Assembly: GCF_963676955.1 (NCBI RefSeq)
Contig: NZ_OY781461.1
Span: 878,001 to 942,000 of the forward strand
Source: an uncultured Desulfuromonas sp.
GTDB taxonomy: Bacteria; Desulfobacterota; Desulfuromonadia; Desulfuromonadales; Desulfuromonadaceae
Length of the DNA: 64,000 bases
Direction: 5' to 3'
The translations under genes and the position numbers were made by a program. Positions 36,928 to 45,512 of the stretch are shown piece by piece (position 1 is the first letter of the stretch; each line of letters begins with the position of its first letter). The notes beneath the pieces were generated by a model that saw nothing but the letters and a program-made list of their open reading frames with translations, was not told the origin of the DNA and did no database searches.

Positions 36928-37470
36928 ATGGACAATTTGAACAAAATCAAAAAAATCAGTAAAAATCTCGAGGTGCTGTGTTCGGCCCTGCTGGTCTGCG
37001 TAGCGCTGTATTATGTAGTGTTCTGGGTTTTTATTAATGACCTACCCACAAGTCTTATCACGGTCAACACGGCCGTCGTGCCCCTTGTCGACAATGAAGT
37101 GTCCCCCGCTTTGCAGATGGCAGGGTTTGTCGCCGGCCTGTTACCCCTGTCGGCACTGACCTATATCCTTCTGAAGATCCGCCGCCTGTTCGGCCACTAC
37201 AAACAGGGGGAAATTTACTCCTTCCGCCATGTCGAACTGTTCAAGAAAACCGCCTGGGGTCTTGTTTCTTGGGTTGTTTTTTCGATGGTCTATGATTCGG
37301 CTAAAAGCATTATTTTTTCTTTCGGCAACCCGCCGGGAAGCCGTGTGGTGACCGTTGGATTCGGCTCTTCGGAAATCACAACCCTGATCACCGCGGTCAT
37401 GGTGTTGATGATCGCCTGGGTGATGGATGAGGGGCGCCTACTCCATGAAGAAACAACGTTGACAATTTAG
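36928..37470 (+). CDS. DUF2975 integral membrane protein
   Basis: A 180-residue membrane protein with four predicted helices at about 16-38, 65-85, 108-128 and 145-165. The layout, and the small XRE gene directly after it, match the DUF2975/YozG-type pairs common in bacteria. In such pairs the membrane protein is thought to go with, and perhaps control, the regulator. The ATG follows GAGAGGAG. Function is unknown. Confidence 0.8.
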   Translation: MDNLNKIKKISKNLEVLCSALLVCVALYYVVFWVFINDLPTSLITVNTAVVPLVDNEVSPALQMAGFVAGLLPLSALTYILLKIRRLFGHYKQGEIYSFRHVELFKKTAWGLVSWVVFSMVYDSAKSIIFSFGNPPGSRVVTVGFGSSEITTLITAVMVLMIAWVMDEGRLLHEETTLTI

Positions 37471-37479
37471 GTGGCGGCA

Positions 37480-37689
37480 ATGGCAATTATCATCAATCTG
37501 GATGTCATCATGGCGCAGCGGAAAATAAAATCAACGGATCTGGCAAAATTGATCGGAATCACGGAACAGAACCTGTCCATTCTTAAAACGGGAAAGGCCA
37601 AAGCGATCCGTTTCTCGACGCTGGAAGCCATTTGCCGCCATCTGCACTGCCAGCCCGGAGAGATTCTTGAATACCGTCAGGACGAATAA
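37480..37689 (+). CDS. small XRE/Cro-CI-type regulator (YozG-like)
   Basis: A 69-residue protein that is almost only a helix-turn-helix domain (STDLAKLIGITEQNLSILKTGKAKAIRF, then LEAICRHLHCQPGEILEY, the standard end of this family). It begins nine bases after the DUF2975 stop; a GTG at 37471 is also possible. The pair is probably one transcription unit with the palindrome at 36797-36815 as operator and the hairpin at 37743-37774 as terminator. Confidence 0.85.
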   Translation: MAIIINLDVIMAQRKIKSTDLAKLIGITEQNLSILKTGKAKAIRFSTLEAICRHLHCQPGEILEYRQDE

Positions 37690-37742
37690 GACGTCTGTTT
37701 TTAGGAACAGCGGAACAAACACTACAGGTGGTTGAAAACCTG

Positions 37743-37774
37743 CCCCTGGTTTTGGTCGCCCGTCCAGGGGGTTT
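37743..37774. terminator. bidirectional terminator between converging units
   Basis: CCCCTGG (37743-37749) and CCAGGGG (37764-37770) arms are followed on the plus strand by GTTTT. On the minus strand they are followed by CAGGTTTTC. It lies between the plus-strand XRE gene and the end of the minus-strand efflux operon. Confidence 0.7.
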
Positions 37775-37910
37775 TAACACCGTAGTCGTCGCAAAATCGG
37801 CGAAAACAGTGCGAACCAAGGTGCTTTTGTTGTGAAAAAGGGGACCGAGCGCCTGTCAGGCACCGCTGATGTTTCGGTTTCATGGCAAAACCTGTTATCA
37901 CGACGTCGTT

Positions 37911-38420
37911 TCAGAAAAACGCCATCATGCGTTGGCAGGTGGCCCGTTGTCGGTGCAGACTGAGGGAAAACAGTTTCTGCATGAAGCGGTTGGCCAGCCT
38001 GGGCTGATCGTACAGCAATTGATCAAAGGCATTGCGCTCCATAAACAGGGTTTCGATATCAGAGACACATTGGGCTGTATAAAGGCTGGGCTCGCGCAGA
38101 AACAGAGTCTCCTCGCCGAAGACCGACAGAGGCCCGATCACCGCATGGACAATCGGCATGCGGAAATCCGGGCGGCGTGTTGAGAGTTTGACGTAGCCGG
38201 AGCTGAGCAGGAACATGCGGCCCCCCACATCGTCACCTTCTTGCCACAGGACCTCGTCCGCAGCAAAGGTGGTCTTTTGGAAGCGGCGGGCCAGCAACTG
38301 GCCTTCACTGGAGGAGAAATGTTTGTTAAACAACGCGGCAATTTCCGGCGTCGGCCAGACCGCGTTCCCCCGGCGATCCCGAGCAATCGTACCAACGTCG
38401 TGATCAGAAGTCTGTGTCAT
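37911..38420 (-). CDS. cyclic-nucleotide-binding-domain protein without DNA-binding domain
   Basis: A 169-residue protein with a Crp/Fnr-type cNMP-binding fold at about 30-150 (FAADEVLWQEGDDVGGRMFLLSSGYVKL; PLSVFGEETLFLREP). The phosphate-binding arginine motif of true cAMP binders is not obvious. It stops before any helix-turn-helix, so it is not a normal Crp-type regulator. It starts three bases after the TolC gene stop and is the last gene of the efflux operon. It may sense a ligand or bind a partner protein; its function is unknown. Confidence 0.75.
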   Translation of the reverse strand: MTQTSDHDVGTIARDRRGNAVWPTPEIAALFNKHFSSSEGQLLARRFQKTTFAADEVLWQEGDDVGGRMFLLSSGYVKLSTRRPDFRMPIVHAVIGPLSVFGEETLFLREPSLYTAQCVSDIETLFMERNAFDQLLYDQPRLANRFMQKLFSLSLHRQRATCQRMMAFF

Positions 38421-38423
38421 GAG

Positions 38424-39788
38424 CTACTCCCGTGATTCGTTGAGAATACGGCCAGTGGTTGAGGCGACCATTTCCAGGGCCAGCAGATAGTTGATGCGGC
38501 TCTGGGCGACACTGCCCGATGCTTTGACCAGGTCGGTCTGCGCTTCGTTGAGCCGGGTAAGGGTCTCCACCCCGGCCCGGTAAGCCTGTTCAATGTGGCT
38601 GCGGATTTTGTAGGTCAACTCAAAGGTCAGCTGCTGTTTCTTGAAAATAGCCAACGCGGCCCGGGCTTGATCAAGGTCCTGGCGCAGCTGGGACTGAATT
38701 TCCAGTTCGGTTTGACGGCGCTGGGCTTTGAGCTGATTGATCTGCGCGTCGATTTCACGGCGCTGAGCGACCCGTTGTCCCCCTTCGAACAGATCCCAGT
38801 TCAGATTCACCCCGGCATAGCTGTCGTGCTCGGTCTGGTCGGTGTCGCCTTGGTCTTCCGCTTTGCTCCACGACGTGCCGCCGACCAGGTGGGCGGTAGG
38901 ATAAAACGTCGCCTTGACCGTACGGTCCTGCTGCTGCAGGGCCAGCATTTGGCGGTCAATGGCCTGTAGATCAGAACGATGCTCAAGGGCAAAGGCATTT
39001 TCAGTGGCAAAATCATAGGGCATCTCGGCCAGCACGTCGCGCTCAGCGCGTTGCGGCAGCCGGGTATCACCCTGGTTGAGCCCCATCAGTTCGGTAAGCG
39101 CGGCACAGGCGACCTTGAACCGTTCGTCGGCGCTGAGAAAATCGGACTCGGCCTGCAGCGCTCTCACCGAGAAGTTGAGCATTTCCGCCTCGGGAATGGC
39201 TCCGGCCAGCCAGCGTTTTTTCGATTCATCTTCAAGAATACGGTTGAACTTGCGATTCTCCTGGGCCACCACCATCTCTTCCAGGGCCATCTGCGCCTGG
39301 TAATACGCCCGTGAGACCGCCTTGAGCAGCAGGCGGGTGGTTTCGGCCTGCAACTGCTGTTGCTGCTCGATGCGGTAGCGCGACTGGAGAATGTTGGCTT
39401 CGCGGGCAAAGCCGTCAAACACCAGCCAGCCGAGTTCGACGGCGGCACCGTGTTGAGCGAAACTGTCATGGGCGCGCACTTCCGGCTGCCAGTCGAGTTG
39501 CTGGACGCCGTCGTGATAAAACGAGCTGCCCCGCGCGGTGAGACGCGGCGACCAGACCGAGGTCGCCTGTTTGAGAACGGCAACGGCCGCATTGATGCGC
39601 GCGGTCGCTTCATCCAGCGACGGGCTGTGTTGCAGGGCGATGTCATGGGCCTGCTTGAGGCTCAGGTCGCCTTGGGGAATTTTCCAGCTGTCCTGCGCGT
39701 CCGCCGCCGTTTCCGCCCTGACGGCAACAGTGAGCGACAGGAGGAAGAGGAACGTAATCATGACAAAGAGTGATTTATGCCTGCTCAT
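38424..39788 (-). CDS. TolC-family outer-membrane efflux protein
   Basis: A 454-residue outer-membrane channel with a signal peptide of about 25 residues (ending VRA) and two repeats of the long coiled-coil helices typical of the family (SLKQAHDIALQHSPSLDEATARI; LEIQSQLRQDLDQARAALAIF). It completes the tripartite pump with the RND and MFP genes upstream; its start overlaps the RND gene by 14 bases. TolC proteins trimerise to form the exit duct through the outer membrane. Confidence 0.9.
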   Translation of the reverse strand: MSRHKSLFVMITFLFLLSLTVAVRAETAADAQDSWKIPQGDLSLKQAHDIALQHSPSLDEATARINAAVAVLKQATSVWSPRLTARGSSFYHDGVQQLDWQPEVRAHDSFAQHGAAVELGWLVFDGFAREANILQSRYRIEQQQQLQAETTRLLLKAVSRAYYQAQMALEEMVVAQENRKFNRILEDESKKRWLAGAIPEAEMLNFSVRALQAESDFLSADERFKVACAALTELMGLNQGDTRLPQRAERDVLAEMPYDFATENAFALEHRSDLQAIDRQMLALQQQDRTVKATFYPTAHLVGGTSWSKAEDQGDTDQTEHDSYAGVNLNWDLFEGGQRVAQRREIDAQINQLKAQRRQTELEIQSQLRQDLDQARAALAIFKKQQLTFELTYKIRSHIEQAYRAGVETLTRLNEAQTDLVKASGSVAQSRINYLLALEMVASTTGRILNESRE

Positions 39789-42700
39789 GGGAAACCTCGG
39801 GAGTAATTTTATAAACCAGGGTGTAGACCACCGGGACGATGACCAGCGTCAAAAAGGTGGCGACCAGCAGACCACCCATAATGGTGGCGGCCATCGATGC
39901 ATAGAACGGGTTGGTGATCAGCGGTGCCATGCCGAGTATGGTGGTGCCGGAGGCCATCAGCACCGGCCGCAGACGATTGACCGTCGAATCGACCACCGCT
40001 TCATAGGCGGGCATGCCCGCTTTCAATTCCAGCTCAATCTGATCGATGAGCACAATGGCGTTTTTGATCAGCATGCCCGACAGGCCGAGAAAGCCGAGGA
40101 TCGACATGAAACCGAACGGCAGCCCGGTGACGATCAGCCCGAGAACCACGCCGATCAGCGACAGCGGTACGGTCAACAGGATGATCAGCGGTCGGCGGAA
40201 CGAATCAAACAGCCAGACGACGATCAGGAACATGCCGAGAAAACACAGCGGAAAAATCTGGCGCAGACCCGCCTGGGCTTCTTCGGAGTCTTCATATTCA
40301 CCGCCCCACTCCATGGTGTAACCGGGCGGCAGTGTGATGGCGTTGATTTTCGGCAGGATACTCAGACGCAGGGCATCCGGCGTAACGCTGATGACGTTGC
40401 TCTGCACGGTAATGGTGCGTTCGCGGTCACGGCGCTGAATGAGCGGATCCTCCCATTGCGGCTCGATGGTCGTGACCACCTGACGTAACGGAATGGAGCG
40501 TTGATGCAGGTCACTCCACACCTGGATGTTTTCCATGTCGTTGACGCTGGCCCGGTCCTGGGCCGGGGCGCGGAAGATGATCGGCAACAGTTCGTCGGCT
40601 TCACGGTAGATGCCCACCACCTGGCCGTTAAAGTTGCCCTGTAACGCTTCCATCAGATTGTTGCGGCTGATGCCGGCGAAACGACCCTGGGCTTCGGAAT
40701 AGTGGGGGCGGATCACCGCCACCTGCTGACGCCAGTCGGTGCGGATGTCACGGGCCTGATGACTGTCGCGGAGAATCTGCTGTGCCTGTTCGGCGAGATC
40801 CTTGAGCACGGCGGTGTCCGGGCCGCGAAAACGGACCTCCACCTTGAACGGCACACCGGGGCCGTCGACAATACGGCTGGTGAAGGGCTCTGCCTGAGGA
40901 AACGTCTTTTGCATGTAGGCTTCCACTTCGGTCATCAGGGCCGGGATCTCCCGGTAATCATTGACCTCAACGACAATCTGACCGTAACTGGTGTTGGCAT
41001 CTTCATAGTCGTAGGAAAGGATGAAACGCAACGCCCCTTCGCCAACAAATGAGGTGGTGTTTTTGACCCCGTCGAGGGTGGCAAGGTAACGCTCCATAGT
41101 GCGCAGATCCTCGGAGGTCTCGTCGATGTGGGTGCCCTGAGGATTCCAGAAGTTGACGTAGAAATAGCGTTGCGACGAATTGGGGAAGAACGCCTTGTCC
41201 AGAAACTGAAACGACCACATGGCCGCCACCAGCAAGGCAAAGGTACCTAACACCACCATCCAGCGGTGCGCCATGCACAGGTTCAGCGAGCGGCGGAATA
41301 TTTTATACATCGGCCGGTCATGCAGGCCCTGCTCCTGATTTTTGGCCGGTTTGAGAAACCACACGCAGAACAGCGGGGTCACGGTAATGGCCAGCACCCA
41401 GCTCAGCAGCAGCGACAAGGTCATGACGTCAAACAGGCTGCGGCAGAACTCGCCGACATTCCCCGGCGAAAAGCCGATGGCGGTGAAGGCGAGAATGGCG
41501 ACAAAGGTCGCGCCCAACAGCGGCCATTTGGTGCCCTGCACCGCGTCCTCCGCCGCTTTTTCAACGGGTTTCCCCTGCTCCATGCCCATCTGGGTGCTGT
41601 CGCAGATGACGATGGCATTATCCACCAGCATCCCCAGTGCCAGCACCAGTGCACCGAGGGAAATCTTCTGCAGGGTGATATCCAGCACGAACATGCCGGT
41701 CAGGGTACCGAGGATGGTCAACAGCAACACCGCGCCGATGAGCATCCCGCTGCGCCAGCCCATGAACAGCATCAGCAGAACGATGACGATCAGCACCGCT
41801 TCAACCAGGTTGGTGATGAACAGGTCGATGGCTTCGGTGACGATGTTGCTCTGGTAATAGACCGTGTGCAGGGTGATGCCGTCCGGAATGCTGTTTTTGA
41901 GCTGGTCCAGTTTGGCATCGACGGATTCGCCCATGGTGATGACATTGCCGCCATCGAGGGTCGAAATGCCCAGGCCGATGGCCGGCTGGCCGTTGACGCG
42001 CATCAGGTTGTGCGGCGGTTCGACGTAGCCTCGGTAGATGCGGGCGACATCGCTGAGCCGGACCGTACCGTTGGCACCGCCGAGCAGCAAATCGGAGATA
42101 ATCTGGACATTATCAATGCCGCCGGTGGGCACGATGCGGATGTATTTTTCCCCCACTTTGACCTTGCCGCTCTCCTGAACGAGATTTTTCGCCTGCAGGG
42201 TCTGGTAGATCTGGGTCGGGGTGATGCCGAGACGGGCCAGCTGCGAGGTGTTGTACTCGACATAGATCACTTCCTGACGCGTTCCCCACAGGGCGATCTT
42301 GGCCACATCGTCACACAGCAGCAGCTCGTTCTTCAGGTAGTCGGCGGTGTCCTTGATTTCGGCATAGCTTTTGTTTTCACCGGTCAGGGCGAACAGCACG
42401 CCGTAGACATCGCCGAAATCGTCGTTGACGATCGGTGTCGCGCAGCCGGGCGGCAACTGACCGCGCACGTCGCCGACCTTGCGGCGCAATTCGTCCCAGA
42501 TCTGCGGCAGCTCGTGGGAACGGAAGGTGTCCTTCATGTCGACGTAGACCAGCGACAGTCCGGCTTCGGAGGTGGAATAGATCTCCTTGACCTGGCCCAT
42601 GGCCTGAATGGCCTCTTCAATGACGTCGGTGACCTCCTCCTCCACTTCCAGCGGGCTGGCGCCGGGATAGGCGGTGACGACCAGGGCGGTCTTGATGGTA

Positions 42701-42819
42701 AAGGTCGGGTTCTCCAGCCGACCGAGTTTTTGAAAGGCGAGGATTCCCGAACCGATCACCATGATGGTCATGACGATCATCATGGTCCGTTTTCTCAGGG
42801 CGATTAACGGCGACGACAT
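39775..42819 (-). CDS. RND efflux pump, inner-membrane subunit (AcrB/HAE1-like)
   Basis: A 1014-residue RND transporter with the 1+5+1+5 membrane helix plan: first helix about 10-30, a large periplasmic porter domain, a helix block about 330-540, the second porter domain, and a last block about 850-1000. The helix-4 stretch ALGMLVDNAIVICDS keeps the D of the proton relay. It exports drugs, dyes, solvents or bile-like compounds with proton force. It starts three bases after the MFP gene, with AGAGG inside the MFP end. Confidence 0.93.
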   Translation of the reverse strand: MSSPLIALRKRTMMIVMTIMVIGSGILAFQKLGRLENPTFTIKTALVVTAYPGASPLEVEEEVTDVIEEAIQAMGQVKEIYSTSEAGLSLVYVDMKDTFRSHELPQIWDELRRKVGDVRGQLPPGCATPIVNDDFGDVYGVLFALTGENKSYAEIKDTADYLKNELLLCDDVAKIALWGTRQEVIYVEYNTSQLARLGITPTQIYQTLQAKNLVQESGKVKVGEKYIRIVPTGGIDNVQIISDLLLGGANGTVRLSDVARIYRGYVEPPHNLMRVNGQPAIGLGISTLDGGNVITMGESVDAKLDQLKNSIPDGITLHTVYYQSNIVTEAIDLFITNLVEAVLIVIVLLMLFMGWRSGMLIGAVLLLTILGTLTGMFVLDITLQKISLGALVLALGMLVDNAIVICDSTQMGMEQGKPVEKAAEDAVQGTKWPLLGATFVAILAFTAIGFSPGNVGEFCRSLFDVMTLSLLLSWVLAITVTPLFCVWFLKPAKNQEQGLHDRPMYKIFRRSLNLCMAHRWMVVLGTFALLVAAMWSFQFLDKAFFPNSSQRYFYVNFWNPQGTHIDETSEDLRTMERYLATLDGVKNTTSFVGEGALRFILSYDYEDANTSYGQIVVEVNDYREIPALMTEVEAYMQKTFPQAEPFTSRIVDGPGVPFKVEVRFRGPDTAVLKDLAEQAQQILRDSHQARDIRTDWRQQVAVIRPHYSEAQGRFAGISRNNLMEALQGNFNGQVVGIYREADELLPIIFRAPAQDRASVNDMENIQVWSDLHQRSIPLRQVVTTIEPQWEDPLIQRRDRERTITVQSNVISVTPDALRLSILPKINAITLPPGYTMEWGGEYEDSEEAQAGLRQIFPLCFLGMFLIVVWLFDSFRRPLIILLTVPLSLIGVVLGLIVTGLPFGFMSILGFLGLSGMLIKNAIVLIDQIELELKAGMPAYEAVVDSTVNRLRPVLMASGTTILGMAPLITNPFYASMAATIMGGLLVATFLTLVIVPVVYTLVYKITPEVSHEQA

Positions 42820-42822
42820 GGG

Positions 42823-43974
42823 CTACATCCTCTCTAATTGTTGCGCAAGCGCTTCGATATGCATGCCGTCGGTCAACTCGGCACTGCACGCGATGACAAT
42901 CCATTCGGCTTCGTCAAGCCCGGACAAAAGTTCTACTTGATTCTCACCAGTCAGGGAACCGAGCTCCACAGCGCGTTTCAGCACCTGGCTGGTGGCATCG
43001 TCATATACCCACACATACGTGTCGTGTCCGGAGGTAGAAAACACCGCATCCGTCGGGATGATCAGTTGCGTTTTGCACCCTGATGGGGGCACTTTCCAAT
43101 AGACATCCGCGGTCATACCCGGCAGGATCTGGCACCCTTTCGGCGGTGTAAAATAAAATGTCAACGTATAGGTGCGGGTGACTTCATCGGCGCGAGCGGT
43201 CCACTCTTTGAGGTAGATGGTGAAACGCTGATCCGGTGCCGAGGTAAAACGCACTTCAGCCGGAAGATTTTTGGCCAGCGGATACTTGACGATTTCGTTT
43301 TCCGGCAGATGGATCTCCACTTCAAGGGTGGCAATATCCTGAATCGCGACCACCACCTGACCGGGCTCGATCATTTCGTAGTTTTCAACCTTCTGTTCGA
43401 TCACCATGCCGTCATAAGGCGCTTTGAGAGTCGTGTCCTCCAACTGGTGACGGGCAATCTGCAGCTCGGCTTTAAGGCTCTGCTCCATGGCCACGGCGCG
43501 ATCATAGGCACTTTTGGCGCGGTCGTAGTCGGCCTTGGCATTGACCTGCTGCTTAAACAGGGTCACAGCGCGGTCGTAATCCTGGCGGGTGTGCTCCAGA
43601 TCGGAGCGGGCCGCTGCCAGCTGGGCATTAAGCACGGCAATGCGATCCTTGAAGTCGCGCGGGTCCACCTGCATCAGCCGTTGCCCCTTGCTGATCTTCT
43701 CGCCCGGTTCCACATCAATAGCCACCAGAGGACCGCCGATACGGAACGCCAGTTGGGTCTGTTGGCTGGCCTTGATAATGCCGGGATAACGCCGTTCAGT
43801 CGTGTTCTGCAACGGCTCCACCTGACGGATCAGGATCTGCTGCGCCGAGTCCTTCGCGTTTGAGTAACCGGTGGTGTTCTCTGTTGGTGCGGCCAGGCAC
43901 TGGCTGGCGGTTGCGATAATAAGGCCGAGGAGAATCAGTTGTTTCATCGGATGCTTTATGGTCAAAAATTTCAT
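42823..43974 (-). CDS. RND efflux periplasmic adaptor (membrane-fusion protein)
   Basis: A 383-residue adaptor. The ATG at 43974 lies six bases after GGAG. The N-terminal hydrophobic stretch about 11-25 is a signal peptide (ending CLAA; no clean lipobox). It has a lipoyl/barrel-sandwich part (IGGPLVAIDVEPGEKISKGQRLMQVD at about 75-100), a helical hairpin about 105-175, and a beta-barrel part after it. It links the RND pump with TolC. It directly follows the TetR gene and heads the pump genes. Confidence 0.92.
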   Translation of the reverse strand: MKFLTIKHPMKQLILLGLIIATASQCLAAPTENTTGYSNAKDSAQQILIRQVEPLQNTTERRYPGIIKASQQTQLAFRIGGPLVAIDVEPGEKISKGQRLMQVDPRDFKDRIAVLNAQLAAARSDLEHTRQDYDRAVTLFKQQVNAKADYDRAKSAYDRAVAMEQSLKAELQIARHQLEDTTLKAPYDGMVIEQKVENYEMIEPGQVVVAIQDIATLEVEIHLPENEIVKYPLAKNLPAEVRFTSAPDQRFTIYLKEWTARADEVTRTYTLTFYFTPPKGCQILPGMTADVYWKVPPSGCKTQLIIPTDAVFSTSGHDTYVWVYDDATSQVLKRAVELGSLTGENQVELLSGLDEAEWIVIACSAELTDGMHIEALAQQLERM

Positions 43975-43988
43975 GGGTGGCTCCAAAT

Positions 43989-44630
43989 TTACACAAGAGG
44001 AAGATCGAAGAACTTCTGCTTCTGGCTGATCAGGGTGTTTTCAAGATAGGCAATGTAGTCACGGCTGTACGCGGACTGTTTCAGTTCACGGAGTACAGCA
44101 CCCTGATAGTCGGCATGAACGATCAATGGTGACTGGATTGTCAGAGTATGCGCATAGGCCTGCTCGTATGACAGGTTCGGGTCAATCTGTTGAAAAAGGT
44201 TCACGGCCAATTGGTTTTCCGGGTTGATCACGCGGCTGCGAAACATGTCCTGGAGTGTTCCGGGGTGCTGCATGACCTGATAGATTACCTGGCGGTGCCA
44301 GCCGGGAGCCTGCGGTGAAAAAATCAGCCGACTCATCCGTTCGACGATACAGCGGATGGCCATGGCCTGATCATGTCGGTCATGCAGATCGAGCTGCACC
44401 AGTTCTTTTTCCAGAGGGGCCGCCTCCCAACGTTCAATCACCGTATTAATCACTTCGGCGAACAGCCCCTCTTTGTTGCCGAAATGATAGTGGATGGTGC
44501 CGATATTCTCATTGGCCCGAGACGCAATGGCCCGCACGGAAACGCAGGCCAGGCCGAGCTCGGCAATCAATTGGCCGGCGGCCTCAATCAGGCTGTTTTT
44601 GGTTTTTTCACTACTGCTGTACGTGGCCAT
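43989..44630 (-). CDS. TetR-family regulator of the efflux operon
   Basis: A 213-residue repressor, started at the ATG at 44630 behind GGAG. The helix-turn-helix is at about 20-60 (VSVRAIASRANENIGTIHYHFGNKEGLF) and the C-terminal ligand domain resembles the CerR/DUF1956 type. It stands 14 bases before the adaptor gene on the same strand and so is probably the local repressor of the pump. It releases DNA when a pump substrate binds. Confidence 0.9.
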   Translation of the reverse strand: MATYSSSEKTKNSLIEAAGQLIAELGLACVSVRAIASRANENIGTIHYHFGNKEGLFAEVINTVIERWEAAPLEKELVQLDLHDRHDQAMAIRCIVERMSRLIFSPQAPGWHRQVIYQVMQHPGTLQDMFRSRVINPENQLAVNLFQQIDPNLSYEQAYAHTLTIQSPLIVHADYQGAVLRELKQSAYSRDYIAYLENTLISQKQKFFDLPLV

Positions 44631-44739
44631 CAGGTTCTCCGTAAGAGTGGGGACAGGATATGACAGAAGCAAATTTAAACAACTGACCAGATTTAGTCAA
44701 GTGTTTAAATTTTGTAGTAAGGATTTGACGAAAGCGCTT

Positions 44740-45066
44740 AAAAGAATTCATGCCCACCAGGGCAATGACCGGCCACCGGGCTTTGTCCGCCGCTTCTTTG
44801 AAGAACAACCAGCTGAAGGTCGCCGTCAGAACCGGGCGACCGGCCATGATGATCCGTATTGCCACGGCGATGTATTTGAGGCTGAGGATAAAACAGGAGG
44901 CGCTGCCGAACATCAGCAGGCCGAATAAGACGATGGGCCAATCGTCCTCTTTCAGCATGCCGACGATGCCGCGGCGATCGGGGACCTGCAGCATAGCGGA
45001 CATGGAGATGACGGTGAAAGAGCTAAATAAAAAGACCGTCTTGACGCCGTCCGTACCGGACAAACG
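44740..45066 (-). pseudogene. decayed fragment of EamA/DMT transporter gene
   Basis: On the minus strand this stretch encodes SGTDGVKTVFLFSSFTVIS and continues through LLMFGSASCFILSLKY and a FSWLF segment. It matches the middle of the intact EamA transporter at 49782-50663 along most of its length. It has no start region, carries a small deletion near the AVA-IIMAG stretch, and stops matching after about 44750. It is joined directly to a decayed O-methyltransferase copy, with the regulator between them lost. Confidence 0.8.
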
Positions 45067-45084
45067 GACAACGGGAATTTTAAA

Positions 45085-45485
45085 TGGGGGGGGGCACTTA
45101 TGAATGATGAAGTGCAGCGACGACTTGCCGAACTGGAACCGTTTGGTCAGGAAAACGACGAAAAAACACGGATCGTGCGCAGCGTATGTTGAACATCACC
45201 CGTGAGACCGGAGAATTTCTCTGTGTCCTGATTCGGGCTATGACGGCCCAAAGGTGCTGGAGGGGCGGCACATCCAACGGCTATTCCACCTGTGGTTGGC
45301 CGAGGCACTCTCTGCCATCGACGACACCGTGGCCACAGAGGTGGAGTCTGCTGCTCAGAAATACCAACGTGCCCAGCAAAATCTCCTGCGCACGTCATTG
45401 GCAGAACGGATTGATCCTTGGCGAAGCCGATGCGAATTCACCACCTGCCTTGTGCCTGCCGGGAAAGGGGAGGATCTGTCCACCC
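45085..45485 (+). pseudogene. decayed copy of O-methyltransferase gene
   Basis: It begins with the same AATTTTAAATGGGG leader and ATGAATGATGAA start as the intact gene at 51433-52050, but the G-run is 9 instead of 7. It then picks up frameshifts (first near GAAAAAACACGG), and the middle third is missing: the text jumps from the part corresponding to the ALLAAR/IQTI stretch straight to EFTTCLV near the C-terminus. It cannot make a working enzyme. Confidence 0.85.
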
Positions 45486-45512
45486 CCCCCCTGCACAGTC
45501 GGTCTCCGATAC

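Noticed and set aside
41266-42807. 513-codon plus-strand frame
   Set aside because: Opposite the RND pump gene; His/Gln/Asp-rich shadow frame.
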